Program-made: the position numbers and the translations under genes
NCBI GenBank assembly: GCA_025765615.1
Contig: JAIVFJ010000043.1
Location: forward strand, 186,001 to 250,000
DNA length: 64,000 nucleotides
Reading direction: 5' to 3'
Source of the DNA: Zopfochytrium polystomum
Lineage: Eukaryota > Chytridiomycota > Chytridiomycetes > Chytridiales > Chytridiaceae
Shown: one piece after another, positions 11,248 to 21,478 of the stretch
Position numbering within the stretch: the stretch's first letter is position 1
Layout: the number at the start of each line of letters is the position of its first letter
Notes under the pieces: generated by a model
What the model saw: the letters and a program-made list of their open reading frames with translations, nothing else
The model's database searches: none
What the model was told of the DNA's origin: nothing

Positions 11248-13066
11248 TTACCAGTACACTGGCGACATGGCACTATAAATTGGCGGGCGGAAGCAAAAAC
11301 AGAGAGCACACGGGTTATTTGTCAGTAAGCTTGCACAAAGGAGATGTGAAAAACTTAGAAAAAACTTACGCGCGAATACGAGTAAAGTCCTGCATGGCCT
11401 CGACTGGACCGTACCCAATTGCGACAACTTCCTTGTCGTAGACGTATTTAGCCGCAACACGCATAATGTCCGCCGGGGTGACCGCCTCGATGAGACCATC
11501 GAGCTCCCACGGAGTGATGCGTTTTCCAAAGGTCAGGACCTGACGACCAATATCGTCCGCAATAGCGTTAGTACCCTGCAACGCCAAAAGCGTGGCGGTC
11601 TTGAGCTGGTTCTTGGCACGGAAGACCTCAGCGTCAGTCACGCCCATGGCGAGTCTATGCCACTCTTGCTGGATGCTGTTGGTGAGGTCGTCCAGGTCGG
11701 TTTTGTTCTCAGTGACAGCGTACACGCCGAAGAAGCCAGTGTCCGAGTACGTAGTGTTGAAAGCCGAGAAAGAGTTTGCAAGGTGGTTCTTTGCAATAAC
11801 TTGCGCCAGCTTGGAGCTCAAGTGCTTGGACGCGCCGAGGGACTGGTCCCAGCTTCCAATGAGAGACTGAGCAACAAGGAGTGGCCAGTAGTCCGGGTTT
11901 GTGTAAGAAACACCTTCCACAGCAAGGATGAGGTGCGCGGCCGGCTGGTCGTCGTACCGAGCACGAAGCTCGGAACCGACAAACGTGGGCTTCAAGACTT
12001 TGGGCGCAGAAGCAGCGGGGGCGAGGGAGCCGAAGTGCTTCTCTGCCAGCTTGACCAGGGCGTCATGGTCGACGCCGCCAGCGGCGGAAAGAACCATGCG
12101 ATCCGGGGTGAAGTTGCTTTCGAGGTAGTTGGCTATATCGCCATGGGTGATGGACTCGATGTTCTCCTTGTGGCCGGCGATGGGGCGACCGAGCGCGTTG
12201 CCCTGGAACGCCGAGCCGTGCAAGTGGTCAAAGACAACTTGGTCCTTGTTGTTCTTCTCAATGTCTTCAATCTCCTGGAGGATCACGCTCCTCTCCTGGT
12301 TGATGGCATCCTCAGTAAACGTAGAACGCTGGATCACATCCGACAGAACGTCAACCGCTGTCGAGACGTCGGAGGACAGGGCCTTGGCAAAGAAGGCGGA
12401 TTGTTCGCGCGAAGTGTACGCGCCAAGGTTTCCTCCAATGCTTTCGATCTGTCTCTCCAGATCGATTTGAGTCCTGCTTTTGGTCCCCTGCCAGAAGAGT
12501 GAGATCCAAAGGAAACGCCCAAACCGCCAAAGGCGAACAAACCTTGAAGGCCAAGTGCTCAAAAAAGTGGGCTGTTCCGTTCGTCTTGGCGGACTCGTAC
12601 CTAGAGCCAGAGTTGATCCAGACTCCAACAGTGGCGGATTGGTTGTTGGGGTTCGATTCCGTGGCGATCGTGAAGCCGTTGGGGAGGCGGGTGACTTTCG
12701 TCTCAGGAATGTTGCCCAAGGATTGAGCGTAGCTGAAGGAGACCGTCTTCGAAGATGGGTTCGGGGCCGTGAGCGACGAAATAGAGCGGGAGGAGCCGGC
12801 CGCCGCGCGAAGCTAAGTGTTGCGAAATTCCGCAATGGGGGGAAAAACGAAGGACGAAGACGAGATACAAAGGTAACGATCAGTCTGGCATCGCCTTTGT
12901 CTGATCGGCTGATCAAGGGGCGAAGAAAGTAGCAAGCTCTACGGAGGGAGCATCACGACACTGGCTACACTGGCTCGTTGCAGGACACGAGTGGGGCTGA
13001 GGGTTAGTCTGGCTGTTGAGATCATACCAGGCGCGCTTTGGAGCCAGCGGCGCACTTCAGCATCAT
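11248..13066 (-). CDS. Mitochondrial processing peptidase beta subunit
   Basis: The catalytic subunit of the matrix protease that removes mitochondrial presequences. Exons 13028-13066, 12543-12812, 11370-12487 and 11248-11272 sum to 483 codons plus stop. The zinc motif is HFFEHLAFKGT (the inverted HxxEH of M16 proteases), with the distal glutamate in INQERSVILQEIEDIE. The N-terminal SKARLRAAAGSSRSISS stretch is Arg/Ser-rich and fits a matrix-targeting peptide. The large exon could end at an in-frame TAA at 11366. However, that TAA lies inside a consensus donor (GTAAGT), and the downstream 25-nt exon adds AMSPVYW, in the position of the aromatic tail of MPP-beta. The QCR1 core protein is a related alternative, but the intact zinc site favours the active peptidase. 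Confidence 0.9.
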
Positions 13067-13204
13067 CCTTCCTTGACTTGGAGGGTTTTCTTCCTTTCGG
13101 TCACGAATTGAGGAACCGGATTTTCCCGTGTCATTAGAACATCTATATTACAGTATGACTGTTCTCGGCGAGAAAAAGCTCTCCACTGCTCCCGCTGCTA
13201 CCAT

Positions 13205-14144
13205 TCAATCAGAGTCAGAGCCGTATCCCCCAAGTCCCAATGAGTTTGGAGCACTTTTTCCCACAGGTTCCACTGGGGGACGTCGAGCGTCGGAAGCCTC
13301 GGACTTCCCTTTCTTTCTTGACGGGACAACACCAAGGTCCAATAGCCCTGGAGCGCGTTTTGCCTTCAGTGTCGGGACCACGAACTTAAAACCCGACTCC
13401 TTCCCCTCTATGGCAGTCGGATCTTCGTCGTCTACTAGGCGACGAATTTTATCTCCGTCGGCGCTGACGAACATGGATTTTGCAATCGCATCGTCCTCCT
13501 CCGCTTCTTTTCGGGCCTTTTCTTGCAAAAGCGCCTTTTTCGACTCTACAAGTTTCTCGAGAATCTTGTCCGGGTCCAGCCTCTCCATCTGCGCGTTTTT
13601 TGTTCTAATTTCATCTAGGGCGTCGAGAATATCCATTTCGCGTTTCGAATCGAGCGTCCGATTTTCCAGCGCCTTTATTGGGTTGTTTTCCTCTTCCATT
13701 TGCCGTTCCAGCTTCTTCTCCTCGGAGACGCTCGTGTTTTCGCGCCACGGCTCAAAGTTTCTCTGAGCGCCGATTTCAGTGACGTAGTCCGAGTTCTTTG
13801 GATCGGTCTTGAATGTTATCTCCGCGGAGCATCGTGTGCATCGAATATAAAATCGAAAGATCTGGATTCCCAAATAGTTCTCTCCCTCGACTCGCTCCTT
13901 GCGCGCATTGAACTTTGTGCCCTTGTAGATATAGTTGCCGCAAGAGTCGCATCGCATTGAGAACGGGGCCATCAATCGAACTTTGTGTTGCTCATCTTTG
14001 GGCATACGCCGGCGAGGGATCTTCCATAACAAAGAATCATGTAAGAAGGACAGACGGCGATTCGATCATTGTGTCGGAGCCACAAACCTTTGCAGGATCG
14101 AAGTCCGGCGGAAAGTACTTGTTGAGGACCTTGCGCTCAGACAT
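13205..14144 (-). CDS. YJU2/CCDC94-like spliceosomal step-I factor (CWC16 family)
   Basis: A nuclear splicing factor that joins the Prp19-containing complex and supports branching. Two exons: 14088-14144 encodes MSERKVLNKYFPPDFDPAK, and 13205-14020 encodes the remainder, 271 residues. The family core is clear: MPKDEQHKVRLMAPFSMRC, then CDSCGNYIYKGTKFNARKE and RFYIRCTRCSAEITFKTD, which give two CxxC pairs. A charged coiled-coil follows (LERQMEEENNPIKALENR, LDALDEIRTKNAQMERL). The tail is basic, then Gly/Ser-rich. It lies directly downstream of, and in the same orientation as, a peptidase gene whose 5' end is a partial copy of this gene. Confidence 0.93.
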
Positions 14145-14343
14145 TTCCGGGTGCAAGGCGAGCTGGGTAAGTGATCTGCTTAAAGCTTCCGCTAGGCTGT
14201 GGTATGCCGTTCCTTCGTCAAAGAAGGACTAATCAAGCTGAAGCTCAGCGAGGCGGAATGTGATATTCCCGATTAAGTTTGTGATCGTTCAGGGTGGACG
14301 CCTGTTCCTGTTAGTGCGAAATGGCTGAGGGGTGCGTGTGTAT

Positions 14344-14345
<2 letters not shown>

Positions 14346-14393
<48 letters not shown>
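14346..14393. repeat. (GT)n microsatellite between YJU2 and the CPS1-like gene
   Basis: About 24 GT dinucleotides lie in the 600-base spacer at 14145-14747. The spacer is the YJU2 upstream region and the 3' flank of the peptidase gene. Nothing else is recognised in it. Confidence 0.9.
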
Positions 14394-14396
<3 letters not shown>

Positions 14397-14747
14397 GGAT
14401 GTATGTATGCACGAATGCAGGTTTTAAAGGCGGCCGGCTTACGCTGCTGGCTGCGAGATCAGGCTCGACTGCGGACTTGTCAGAGTCACTGTAAGATTTG
14501 TTGCTGTGGTCTGTGCCACTCCACGGTCCTTATCCCTCACTAACTCTCTCTCAATCTATTCGACTCTTACTCTGCTCCGCTTCTCTTTGAAACTGCTCCT
14601 GAAGGGTAGAGGGTGGCAAGAATTTTTATTTCACTTCATCATGAGGTAAAAAACTACAGGCACCACTGCGAACCACAAGTTTCAAGCAAACTCTCAATCG
14701 AAAAACGGAAAATTTCAGTTCGGCTCACATGTAAAATCCTACTCTCT

Positions 14748-16971
14748 TCAGAACCCATGGTTCACGTTTCGCATGAGTTCATAAAAGAACCCTGACGAAG
14801 CCACTACATCGATAGCAATAGCATTTTCGTCAACTGTGTGCACTCCGCGCGAAGCACGAGAGCGGAGAGGCGAAAACCGCAGAATGTGGGGGCTCAGCCC
14901 GTGATAGTATCTCGTGTCTGTTTGTTGAAAACAAGATTGTTATTCAACAGACACCCGTCGCGAGTAGAGGTACCTGTGTTGCCGGTCGGAGAAGAGGGTG
15001 ACACGATGAGCTTTTCATCATTTCTACGCAAGGCGTGCAGTGCCGTTCCCGCGACAATCTTGAACGGGGCTCCGTCCACCGGGGTGCGCGGAGAAGGGTT
15101 CATCGCCTCCTTCTCCGATTGCAGGTGGATCGCCCCATAGCTTGGAGCCCCTGATGCGATGGGCTGCAAGTTCCGCTCTTCTCCAGTCGAAGTGACTTGC
15201 GTCAACGTCATATTAAATTTCTTCGCAACGAATTTGGAAAGTCGGAACAATCGTTCTTCGGTTTCTGCAACACCTGAGTCCGCTGCAATCCGGTAATTGA
15301 CAAGAGTTGTGGCAAGTTCAGGAAGGGCATTGACCTGTGTTGCAAAGCATCAATCTCGACGTTGAACTACTGCAGAGTGTGTACCTTAACACCACCAGAA
15401 ATAATATCAACAGCCTGAGTAGTCGAAATAACTGCTTTGTAAACAGGGTATTTTGCAAGCCTGTTGGCTAGCGCCCGCTTTGCAATTCGCTTCTTTGCCC
15501 CTGTTGTACTGTCAACCTTTAAAATAGCAGCTCTCAAATCATCGTCCATCGATGGTCCGTGGGAAGCTGCACACCGGAGTTCTCCCAGAAGGGGAGATTC
15601 GTTGCTATCAGTGCCAAGTGATAGAGGAAATGGATGCGCCTCCATGTGGACAATGAGCTCAGCCAGTATTCCAATGCCAGTGTGCTCTGGAGGGACAGAG
15701 GAATGCCCACCCGGCGTTGATACAGAAAACTGAACGTTGAGGTAACCTTTTTCGGATGTGGCCAAGTACGCAAAAGTTGCGCCGAAAGCCTCCTCCAATC
15801 CCGTGCCTTCATCCAAAACAAACTCCACGCCGTTGGTACCGTACAGCGACTCAATATGTTTTGCGATTGTTGCGGCCCCTTGCGTTCCTGAAATCTCCTC
15901 ATCGAAACCAAAAGCAAAAATTATGGTCCTTCGAGGTTGAAATCCATTCACTGCCAAGTTTTCGGCAGCCTCAAGGCTGGGTAGGGCAACGTAAATTCAC
16001 CAATGAATAACACGATAATGCACATACATGGCTGTAACTTGAGCCTTGCAATCCGAGCTTCCGCGGCCCCAAATACGACCGTCGGCAATGACTCCCCTTG
16101 TAAAGCAATTAGCCAACGGTTCCGTCACATTTGATTAGCGCTCTTACTCGAACGGAGGGTATGTCCATCGGCTCAGGGTATCAGCAGGGACGGGGACTGT
16201 GTCTTGATGAGCAGCAAACATCACCGGTTTGAGCGAAGAGTCAGTGCCTTTCCACGTGTAAACAAGGCCGTAACGGTTGATAATGTCAAGGGAGAGTTTG
16301 GAGTGCCTGTGGTTTTGTTAAACGAGCGAATTCATGGAGAACGTTTACTGAGAAACTCACACTGTAGGCCAGGTTGATTTCAAGTATGACCTTAGTTCGT
16401 ACAGTCCAAGTCGTCGCGGATCATCTGGCAGTGGTTCCTCAACGGGTTGACCCTTCATATCGTCGAAGGACACTGTTTTGATGCGGACCATTCCGCTCAG
16501 CTTCTCAGCAACGGTCTGAGTAAAAGAGGTGTTGGCGAGGTTGTAATAGGTTGCAAAAACGCGGTCCAGCGCGGCATCGCTTGGCGGGACCAGAGGAAGC
16601 TCTTGCTGGCAAGAAGAAAGAGGTGCTGCCTCGTCATGTGGCACAGGCGGATTTGGACGGTCCGCGGACGCATTGCTCTCCTCCTTGGAGACGGCTTCTG
16701 GGAGGACTCCTGTCCCGATGGTCCTCTTGATCCAAAGACCGGCAAGTACTACGCGGATGAGTAAAAGAGACAAGACCAGTGCGAGGCCTCTAGTGAAAGC
16801 GCCCCGTACTCTTCGCCTCTCGGTGCCGTTGGGATCCATCTGCGCGCGCTTTGCACTAATCTCATCGAAGGCGTCGACAAAGACCATTTCGCGTTTTGAA
16901 AGCGCTTTCATTGGGTTGTTCTCCTCTTCCATTTGCCGTTCCTCATCTTTGGGCATGCGGCCTTGCATCAT
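14748..16971 (-). CDS. CPS1-like M20 carboxypeptidase with a YJU2-derived N-terminus
   Basis: A zinc metallopeptidase of the vacuolar carboxypeptidase S type, predicted as a type II membrane protein with a luminal catalytic domain. The start MMQGRMPKDEE is followed by about 45 residues copied from YJU2 (ERQMEEENNP, then FDEISAKRAQMD). Next is one membrane span, GLALVLSLLLIRVVLAGLWI. The M20 catalytic domain includes FAAHQDTVPVP (first metal His), GRGSSDCKAQ (bridging Asp), FGFDEEISGTQGA (catalytic Glu pair), STPGGHSSVPPEHTG (dimerisation-domain His) and SPHILRFSPLRSRASRGVHTVDE. It ends MRNVNHGF. About five introns interrupt it. The cytosolic tail of CPS1-type proteins usually carries vacuolar sorting signals; here it has been replaced. 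The ancestral ATG in the copied exon reads ACG, so the start must lie in exon 2. Confidence 0.85.
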
Positions 16972-17105
16972 CTTCGATCAAGAAATTCGTTGTGAGACAC
17001 GCAGAGGGGGATCATTCGATCGGGGTCAGATCAGTCACAAACCTTTAAGGGATCGAAGACCGGCAGGATCTTGTGCGCAGACGTTGCTGGGTGCGAGGCA
17101 AGCTG
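16838..17105 (-). repeat. Partial duplicate of the YJU2 5' end, including exon 1, intron 1 and their splice sites
   Basis: Compared with 13580-14160, this segment keeps exon 1 (start codon changed to ACG), the donor AAGGTTTGTG, the intron length class, the acceptor GAAG and the MPKDE start of exon 2. About 100 codons covering both CxxC pairs are then missing. The match resumes at ERQMEEENNP and continues to AQMD with a further small deletion. Nucleotide identity is plain by eye across the retained blocks. The fragment supplies the 5' end of the peptidase gene. Confidence 0.85.
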
Positions 17106-17546
17106 GAAAGGTAGCTGGGAGCGGAGAGCAGAGAGCGTGGAGTGCGTGGAAGGCCGGCCAAGAAAAGATTGGATTCGGATTTTGCTGTTGCCCCGAGGTT
17201 TGGAAGTTTCGGCCCGACTTCAAATTTCGCCACCTCATATTAAAAATAAATATTGCGCGACAACAGCGAGCGCAGCGCCCGAGCCTCCCGAACGGCCTCA
17301 GGGGAAAAGCGTCCTGTCCAAGGAACCCGATACTGGCGAGGCTCAACCTTTTTGGCCGCAAAGGCAACCAAGGGCACCACCGACATGAGCACGACTCCTC
17401 CTCCCCAGGCCACAAACGCGATGATGGAGATTTCAACGACGACGGCGACGACGGAATGGAAAAAAGAGTAACAATGACCGCGCGACCAAACAGGAGGCGC
17501 CGGAAGCTTCTACCCTCGCCACCATCGCCACCGTAAACGAAGACCG
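17106..17546. other. Divergent intergenic region
   Basis: Lies between the divergent CPS1-like and F-box-like genes and presumably holds promoters for both. Open frames here lack motifs. No repeat or RNA gene is seen. Confidence 0.4.
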
Positions 17547-18326
17547 TTGTTCTGTTCTCGCTGGCGTCGAAATGCGGCAGCGCTGGTGAAGTCGTCGCAG
17601 GCCCCCCCCTCCCAGCAAGCGCCCTCGATTTCCCTAACCCGCCGCGCTGCAGATATCCAAATCCAGATCATGCATTGCGTGTCGCCAGAGCAGCTGGCAC
17701 GCCTCGCGGCCCTGTCCAGGGCACTGCACGCGGTCTGTTCCTCCGCCCTCCTCCACGCCGGCCTGCCCCGGACCTTCCATGCCATTCGGACCGACCCCTC
17801 GCGCTGCGTTCCTCCTCGCGTGGGACGTGGGCTGCCAGCGCTGCGGACGATCGCGCATCCACAAGGTCGTGTGGCCGATGCGGATCCGCGCATGCGAAGA
17901 CTGCATCACGGCGGCCACCGTCCGGTCGTACGAGGCCAAGGCGTCTCAGTCCTGGCGGACAGGCTGCCGCGGATGCTCGTGACGGGGTACAACCGCCGCC
18001 GGCGGGAGCAGGTGTATTACGGGCTGCTGCGCGAAGATGACCTGGAGCGGTGGAGTGCTGAGCTGGAGTCGTGCAGCCGTCCGACGAAAGCGATGATGGC
18101 CGCTTTGAGCGAGCAACGAGACGCGCTGGATACGATTAGAGATAGGTTTGGCTGGCTTGCGGAAGACGCGCCGCGGCCGCGGGTGACACCTGCAGAGAAA
18201 CAGGCGGGTTTGAGGGACGCTGAACGGCAGTTCCGTGCGCTTTGGCCACCGGAAGTCGCGGATCATCTCGCCGGAGGAGGTGCTTCCAATAAGCTGCGCC
18301 ACGACGTTTCGAGTTTGGCGTGTTGA
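17547..18326 (+). pseudogene. F-box-like zinc-binding protein gene with two compensating frame shifts
   Basis: The outer parts read in one frame: an F-box-like start (DIQIQIMHCVSPEQLARLAALSRALH) and a coiled C-terminus (GYNRRRREQVYYGLLREDDLERW to SSLAC). The middle, about 17790-17940, makes biological sense only in the next frame: WDVGCQRCGRSRIHKVVWP then MRIRACEDC, which is a CxxC...CxxC zinc-binding pattern seen after fungal F-boxes. The outer frame stays open through the middle but gives an unconvincing Arg/Pro-rich sequence. No GT-AG intron of normal size reconciles the frames. Either two indel errors exist in the assembly, or the gene has accumulated compensating shifts. The partner and target are unknown. 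Confidence 0.4.
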
Positions 18327-19472
18327 GGAGTTCCTCCTCCCTGTTCCTCCATGCTTTTGGTTGAAGTTGATTGTTAGGTCACGTTTACCTGGCTGTCTTG
18401 CCTCAAGCCCAGAGTGCAAAAGGGGCGAGGGCAACAAAGGGAAAATCACCACGAAAAAAATAAGTCTCATAGCCCATACTCCCCTCCTTCTCGAACTACC
18501 AGCACTACAAAGAGTGAGTAGGAGGCTTCCCCCACCTTCCTTCACAACATGGCGTGGCGGCCGACTCTGCACCATGTGCGGCGCGCGGTCGCCAACGCGA
18601 CTGCATCGGTTCGCGCGGCCGTCTAATTCAGTCCAAGGCTGTTCTTGGTCATAATCTATTGTTTTGCACGGTTTGGCTCTCTCGTTTACCTAGTCTACAT
18701 TGCATAATATTTTTGCAGCTTCAACTGTCTTTCCCTGCAGAGTATCTCCAATTTTCGTTTTTTTTTTCTTTTTCGCAGTCAACATTTGCAGAGTATTTGC
18801 AGTGCGTTACGGTACAATCCGACGAATAATTGGTATTCCCGCTTGCCAAAGTTCTTCACAAGTCGCTTTTCACCTGAAGCCACGGCTGGCTAGTTAGCCT
18901 GCTGAAGAAGAATCATTTTTTTCAGCACCTTCGCACGGGCAAGTATCTGCAAAAGTCTGTCGTCAAGTGAGTCCAATCATTTCAAATGGTAGACACCTGT
19001 TTGTTCTCTCAAGCGAAAAGAGAAGTCTCTTGTGTCGCTTTACGAATGTTGAGTATGTGCTCTTTGAGGTTTAGCCAGATGATTCTCCAAGGTTTTGTTT
19101 GATTTCAATATTAGGATTGCTTACGCTCCACTGACACACTATTCCCCATTTGCAAGATGCGACTCGCCCATGATCAATCTGCAGTTGGCTATTTGCGTCA
19201 AACTTCAATCACGAACCCCACGGGAGGAATTTTCTCAACAGTATTTTCGGAATGCCTGGCGTCGTCTTGGCTGGATCAGCGCTGCGCGCTGCCGCGCGAT
19301 CACCAGACGCCGCCCACACCCCTCGGCGGGGGAAAGCACGGTCGCGTGTAGGCCCGCTGCGGCACCAACGACCCAGTTGCAACGGTCGCCGCCGAATGTA
19401 CCAACCGGACCAACCAAGTTGCGCGCTGCGCTTATCATATAGTATATATGTAGTTTGAAAGTATTCCAGCAT
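18327..19472. other. Gene-poor AT-richer interval
   Basis: About 1.1 kb follows the F-box-like gene and runs up to the tRNA. It is less GC-rich than its surroundings and contains T-rich stretches. I find no conserved coding motif. The AT-rich ATATAGTATATATG just before the tRNA may help position RNA polymerase III. Confidence 0.4.
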
Positions 19473-19544
19473 GGGCGTATGGCAAAATGGTTATCGCGCT
19501 TGACTACGAATCAAGAGATTCCAGGTTCGACCCCTGGTACGCTC
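19473..19544 (+). tRNA. tRNA-Arg (anticodon ACG)
   Basis: A 72-nt cloverleaf can be folded by eye. Acceptor arms GGGCGTA and TACGCTC pair with one G-U. The A box is TGGCAAAATGG. The anticodon stem CTTGA/TCAAG encloses loop CTACGAA, giving anticodon ACG (read as ICG after deamination). The B box is GGTTCGACCCC inside a CCAGG/CCTGG T-stem. There is no intron. A short T run follows at 19547-19550, fitting Pol III termination. Confidence 0.93.
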
Positions 19545-19569
19545 GCTTTTGCACATCCACAATTTTCTG

Positions 19570-19760
19570 ATTTCCGTTGATCTTCTGGGCGAACTTTTGT
19601 CGGCGCTGGAGGAACTGCTTAGAGGTCAAGCGCCTGGCGTAGTGCTCACAGATCGCGAACTGGCCCTCATGAACGCGGTAAACGTTGTTTTCTTGATTCT
19701 CGCCATCTTGGCACATAAACAAAAACGTACTCGCAAACGTGAAGACCATATTTACTGGTG
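19570..19760 (+). pseudogene. Broken Mutator-like (MULE) transposase fragment
   Basis: The frame ELLSALEELLRGQAPGVVLTDRELALMNAVNVVF matches the MULE transposase core around the catalytic Asp of the V-x-TDRELALMNA motif. The expected continuation is present but frame-shifted: DSRHL in another frame, then HINKNVLANVK in a third, with the usual Cys-x-Trp between them missing. At least two indels break it, so it cannot make transposase. It starts within 30 bases of the tRNA 3' end. Terminal inverted repeats were not found. Confidence 0.75.
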
Positions 19761-19908
19761 AGGGTGCAGAAGGAAATTTGGCAACATGGAGACTTGCGCG
19801 TCAAGGGAAATCATGCAGTCGTACAGAAAGACCTCGAAAAACGACCTTCTTAGCGCGTTTCTGTGCATTCAGTGATACCTCAAGCATCAAGAGGAGCGCG
19901 AGCGAGAC

Positions 19909-20800
19909 TTAAGGGCAAAGAATTGGTCCAGCAGACCCTACCGCTTTCTGCACCCGTATCTTGAGCCGGTCTAACTCTCGCACTATGCACTCGGTGCTGT
20001 TCTGCAGCAGCTCGAGCTTGCGACCCAAGAAGGCTTCAACTCTGTTTGCAAGGGCCGCTTCAGGTCTTCTCTCGGGCTTCCCTCCGCGCATGATATTGCG
20101 TCGGCTCTGAGAGGTTTGAGAACGATTTCTGCCGAAGTCGTGCACCCTCGCTGGCACGTCTCTATTGCAGCTGGACCAGCTCAAACGTGGATGTGCAGCT
20201 CGCTGCTGTTATGGCAGCAGCAATTGAACTGCCGGTTTCGAAAAGCATCGTCTGATTGAACAGTCGACTTCACGCGTGAGAAGCTGGAAAAAGAGAGATG
20301 GTGATGAGCGAATAGGCGGTGAGGAACGGAGAAAAGGGAAAAGAGAGCATTACGTTCCGCTTCATGCTTCTCTGCACGAGCCAGTCCCTGGTAATGTAAT
20401 GCTCTTCGAAAATGGAGGTTTGAATGTGCGTGTGTGTTAGCACGAGAAGAGTAAGCCGGCGAGAGTAAGCCGGCCCCCATCCCCCCCTCCCCTCCCAAAA
20501 GCGAAGTGAGAGAAGCGCTATTTTCGCAACCTCAAGCTCGTACTAGAGCGACTCTGTCCTTTAAACGATAGGATCTGCAAAGTCTCCTGCTTTCCTCTTA
20601 ATAGATCGACCGATGTGGTTGAGCGCTCGCCGAGAGCTGCCCTCACCCACTGGGTGGTGTTGACCGACCCCACCGCCTTGCGGAGATCCACGAGGTTATC
20701 AAGAAAGCTCCGGATCGACTCCATCTCGTCGTCTGTGCTTGCAATGGCGCGGGAAGACGAGGATTCGTTCGGGAGTACGGTCAATGGGGAATCCGCAGTA
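19909..20800 (-). CDS. Hypothetical coiled-coil protein, tandem unit 2
   Basis: Not recognised. Open segments on this strand read DDEMESIRSFLDNLVDLRKAVG with NTTQWVRAALGERSTTSVDLL (20518-20784), a short exon-like piece GLARAEKHEAERN ending at a GTAATG donor near 20345, and a terminal piece VEAFLGRKLELLQNSTECIV ending at 19909. The residues are heptad-like and charged. The same order of pieces occurs in the adjacent unit to the right, with W-(I/V)-(K/R) and TTS-x-D in common. Exon joins are uncertain, and the two units could be one gene with internal repeats. Confidence 0.35.
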
Positions 20801-20883
20801 AATGTAATGTGTGGGACGCATCAAACGGGATGGAGAGCAATCACAGTTGTCCAGCTCCGAAAGCGAAAGGGGGGAGGGTAGGG

Positions 20884-21478
20884 AAGGAGGGAGGGAGAAG
20901 ATGGAGGAAGGCACCTATTTTCGCCACCAAAACCACCGTGGCTGGGGACCACTCGACCTGAGCTGCAGCCTCGGCAGGCTCTGCAGCCGCGACTAGGACT
21001 CGAGCTAGCGAAAAGAGTGAGGAAATGCGCAGTGAGGAACGGAGAAAAGATGAAAGCGAGCATTACGTTCCGATCTTTCCAGACCTTCATGTTCCTCCGC
21101 ACAAGCGAGTCGAAGGCTTGGAACTGCTCCTGTAGAGGTGGAGGTTTCAATGTGCGCGAGTGTTTGTACGATGAGAGTGAGCAAGGGTTTCCCTGCGCTG
21201 CACCCCTCTCCTGCACCGGCCTTGACAGCAAGTTCACCTACCTCAACTTCCTTTGGAAGGGACTCGACTCTTTTCGTAAGGTGATCGACGACCTGCACTT
21301 CTTGCTGTGAGGAATCGGCCGATGTCGTGTAGTCGGTCCTTGAAACAAACTTAATCCACTCTTTGATGTGAACCCCGAGCGACCGCGTTGAAGCGTGCTC
21401 CTCCAGCGAGGCGTCGAAAGACTTACCTGCGGATTGGGTCTGATACTCTGTGCGCGTTGCGCGACAGGAAAATGTGAG
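20884..21478 (-). CDS. Hypothetical coiled-coil protein, tandem unit 1
   Basis: Not recognised. The longest open part includes FDASLEEHASTRSLG, HIKEWIKFVSRTDYTTSADS and VQVVDHLTKRVESLPKEVE. A likely exon EQFQAFDSLVRRNMKVWKDRN, with acceptor CTCTACAG and donor GTAATG, corresponds to the short exon of unit 2. Flanking non-coding sequence is also alike: both units share a GTGAGGAACGGAGAAAAG block (20320 and 21032 on the plus strand). The unit therefore looks like a local tandem duplication. Function unknown; a clear start codon is not seen. Confidence 0.35.

Noticed and set aside
19504..19749. Minus-strand 81-residue frame overlapping the tRNA
   Set aside because: It lies opposite the MULE fossil, whose plus-strand residues are recognisable, and it overlaps the tRNA.
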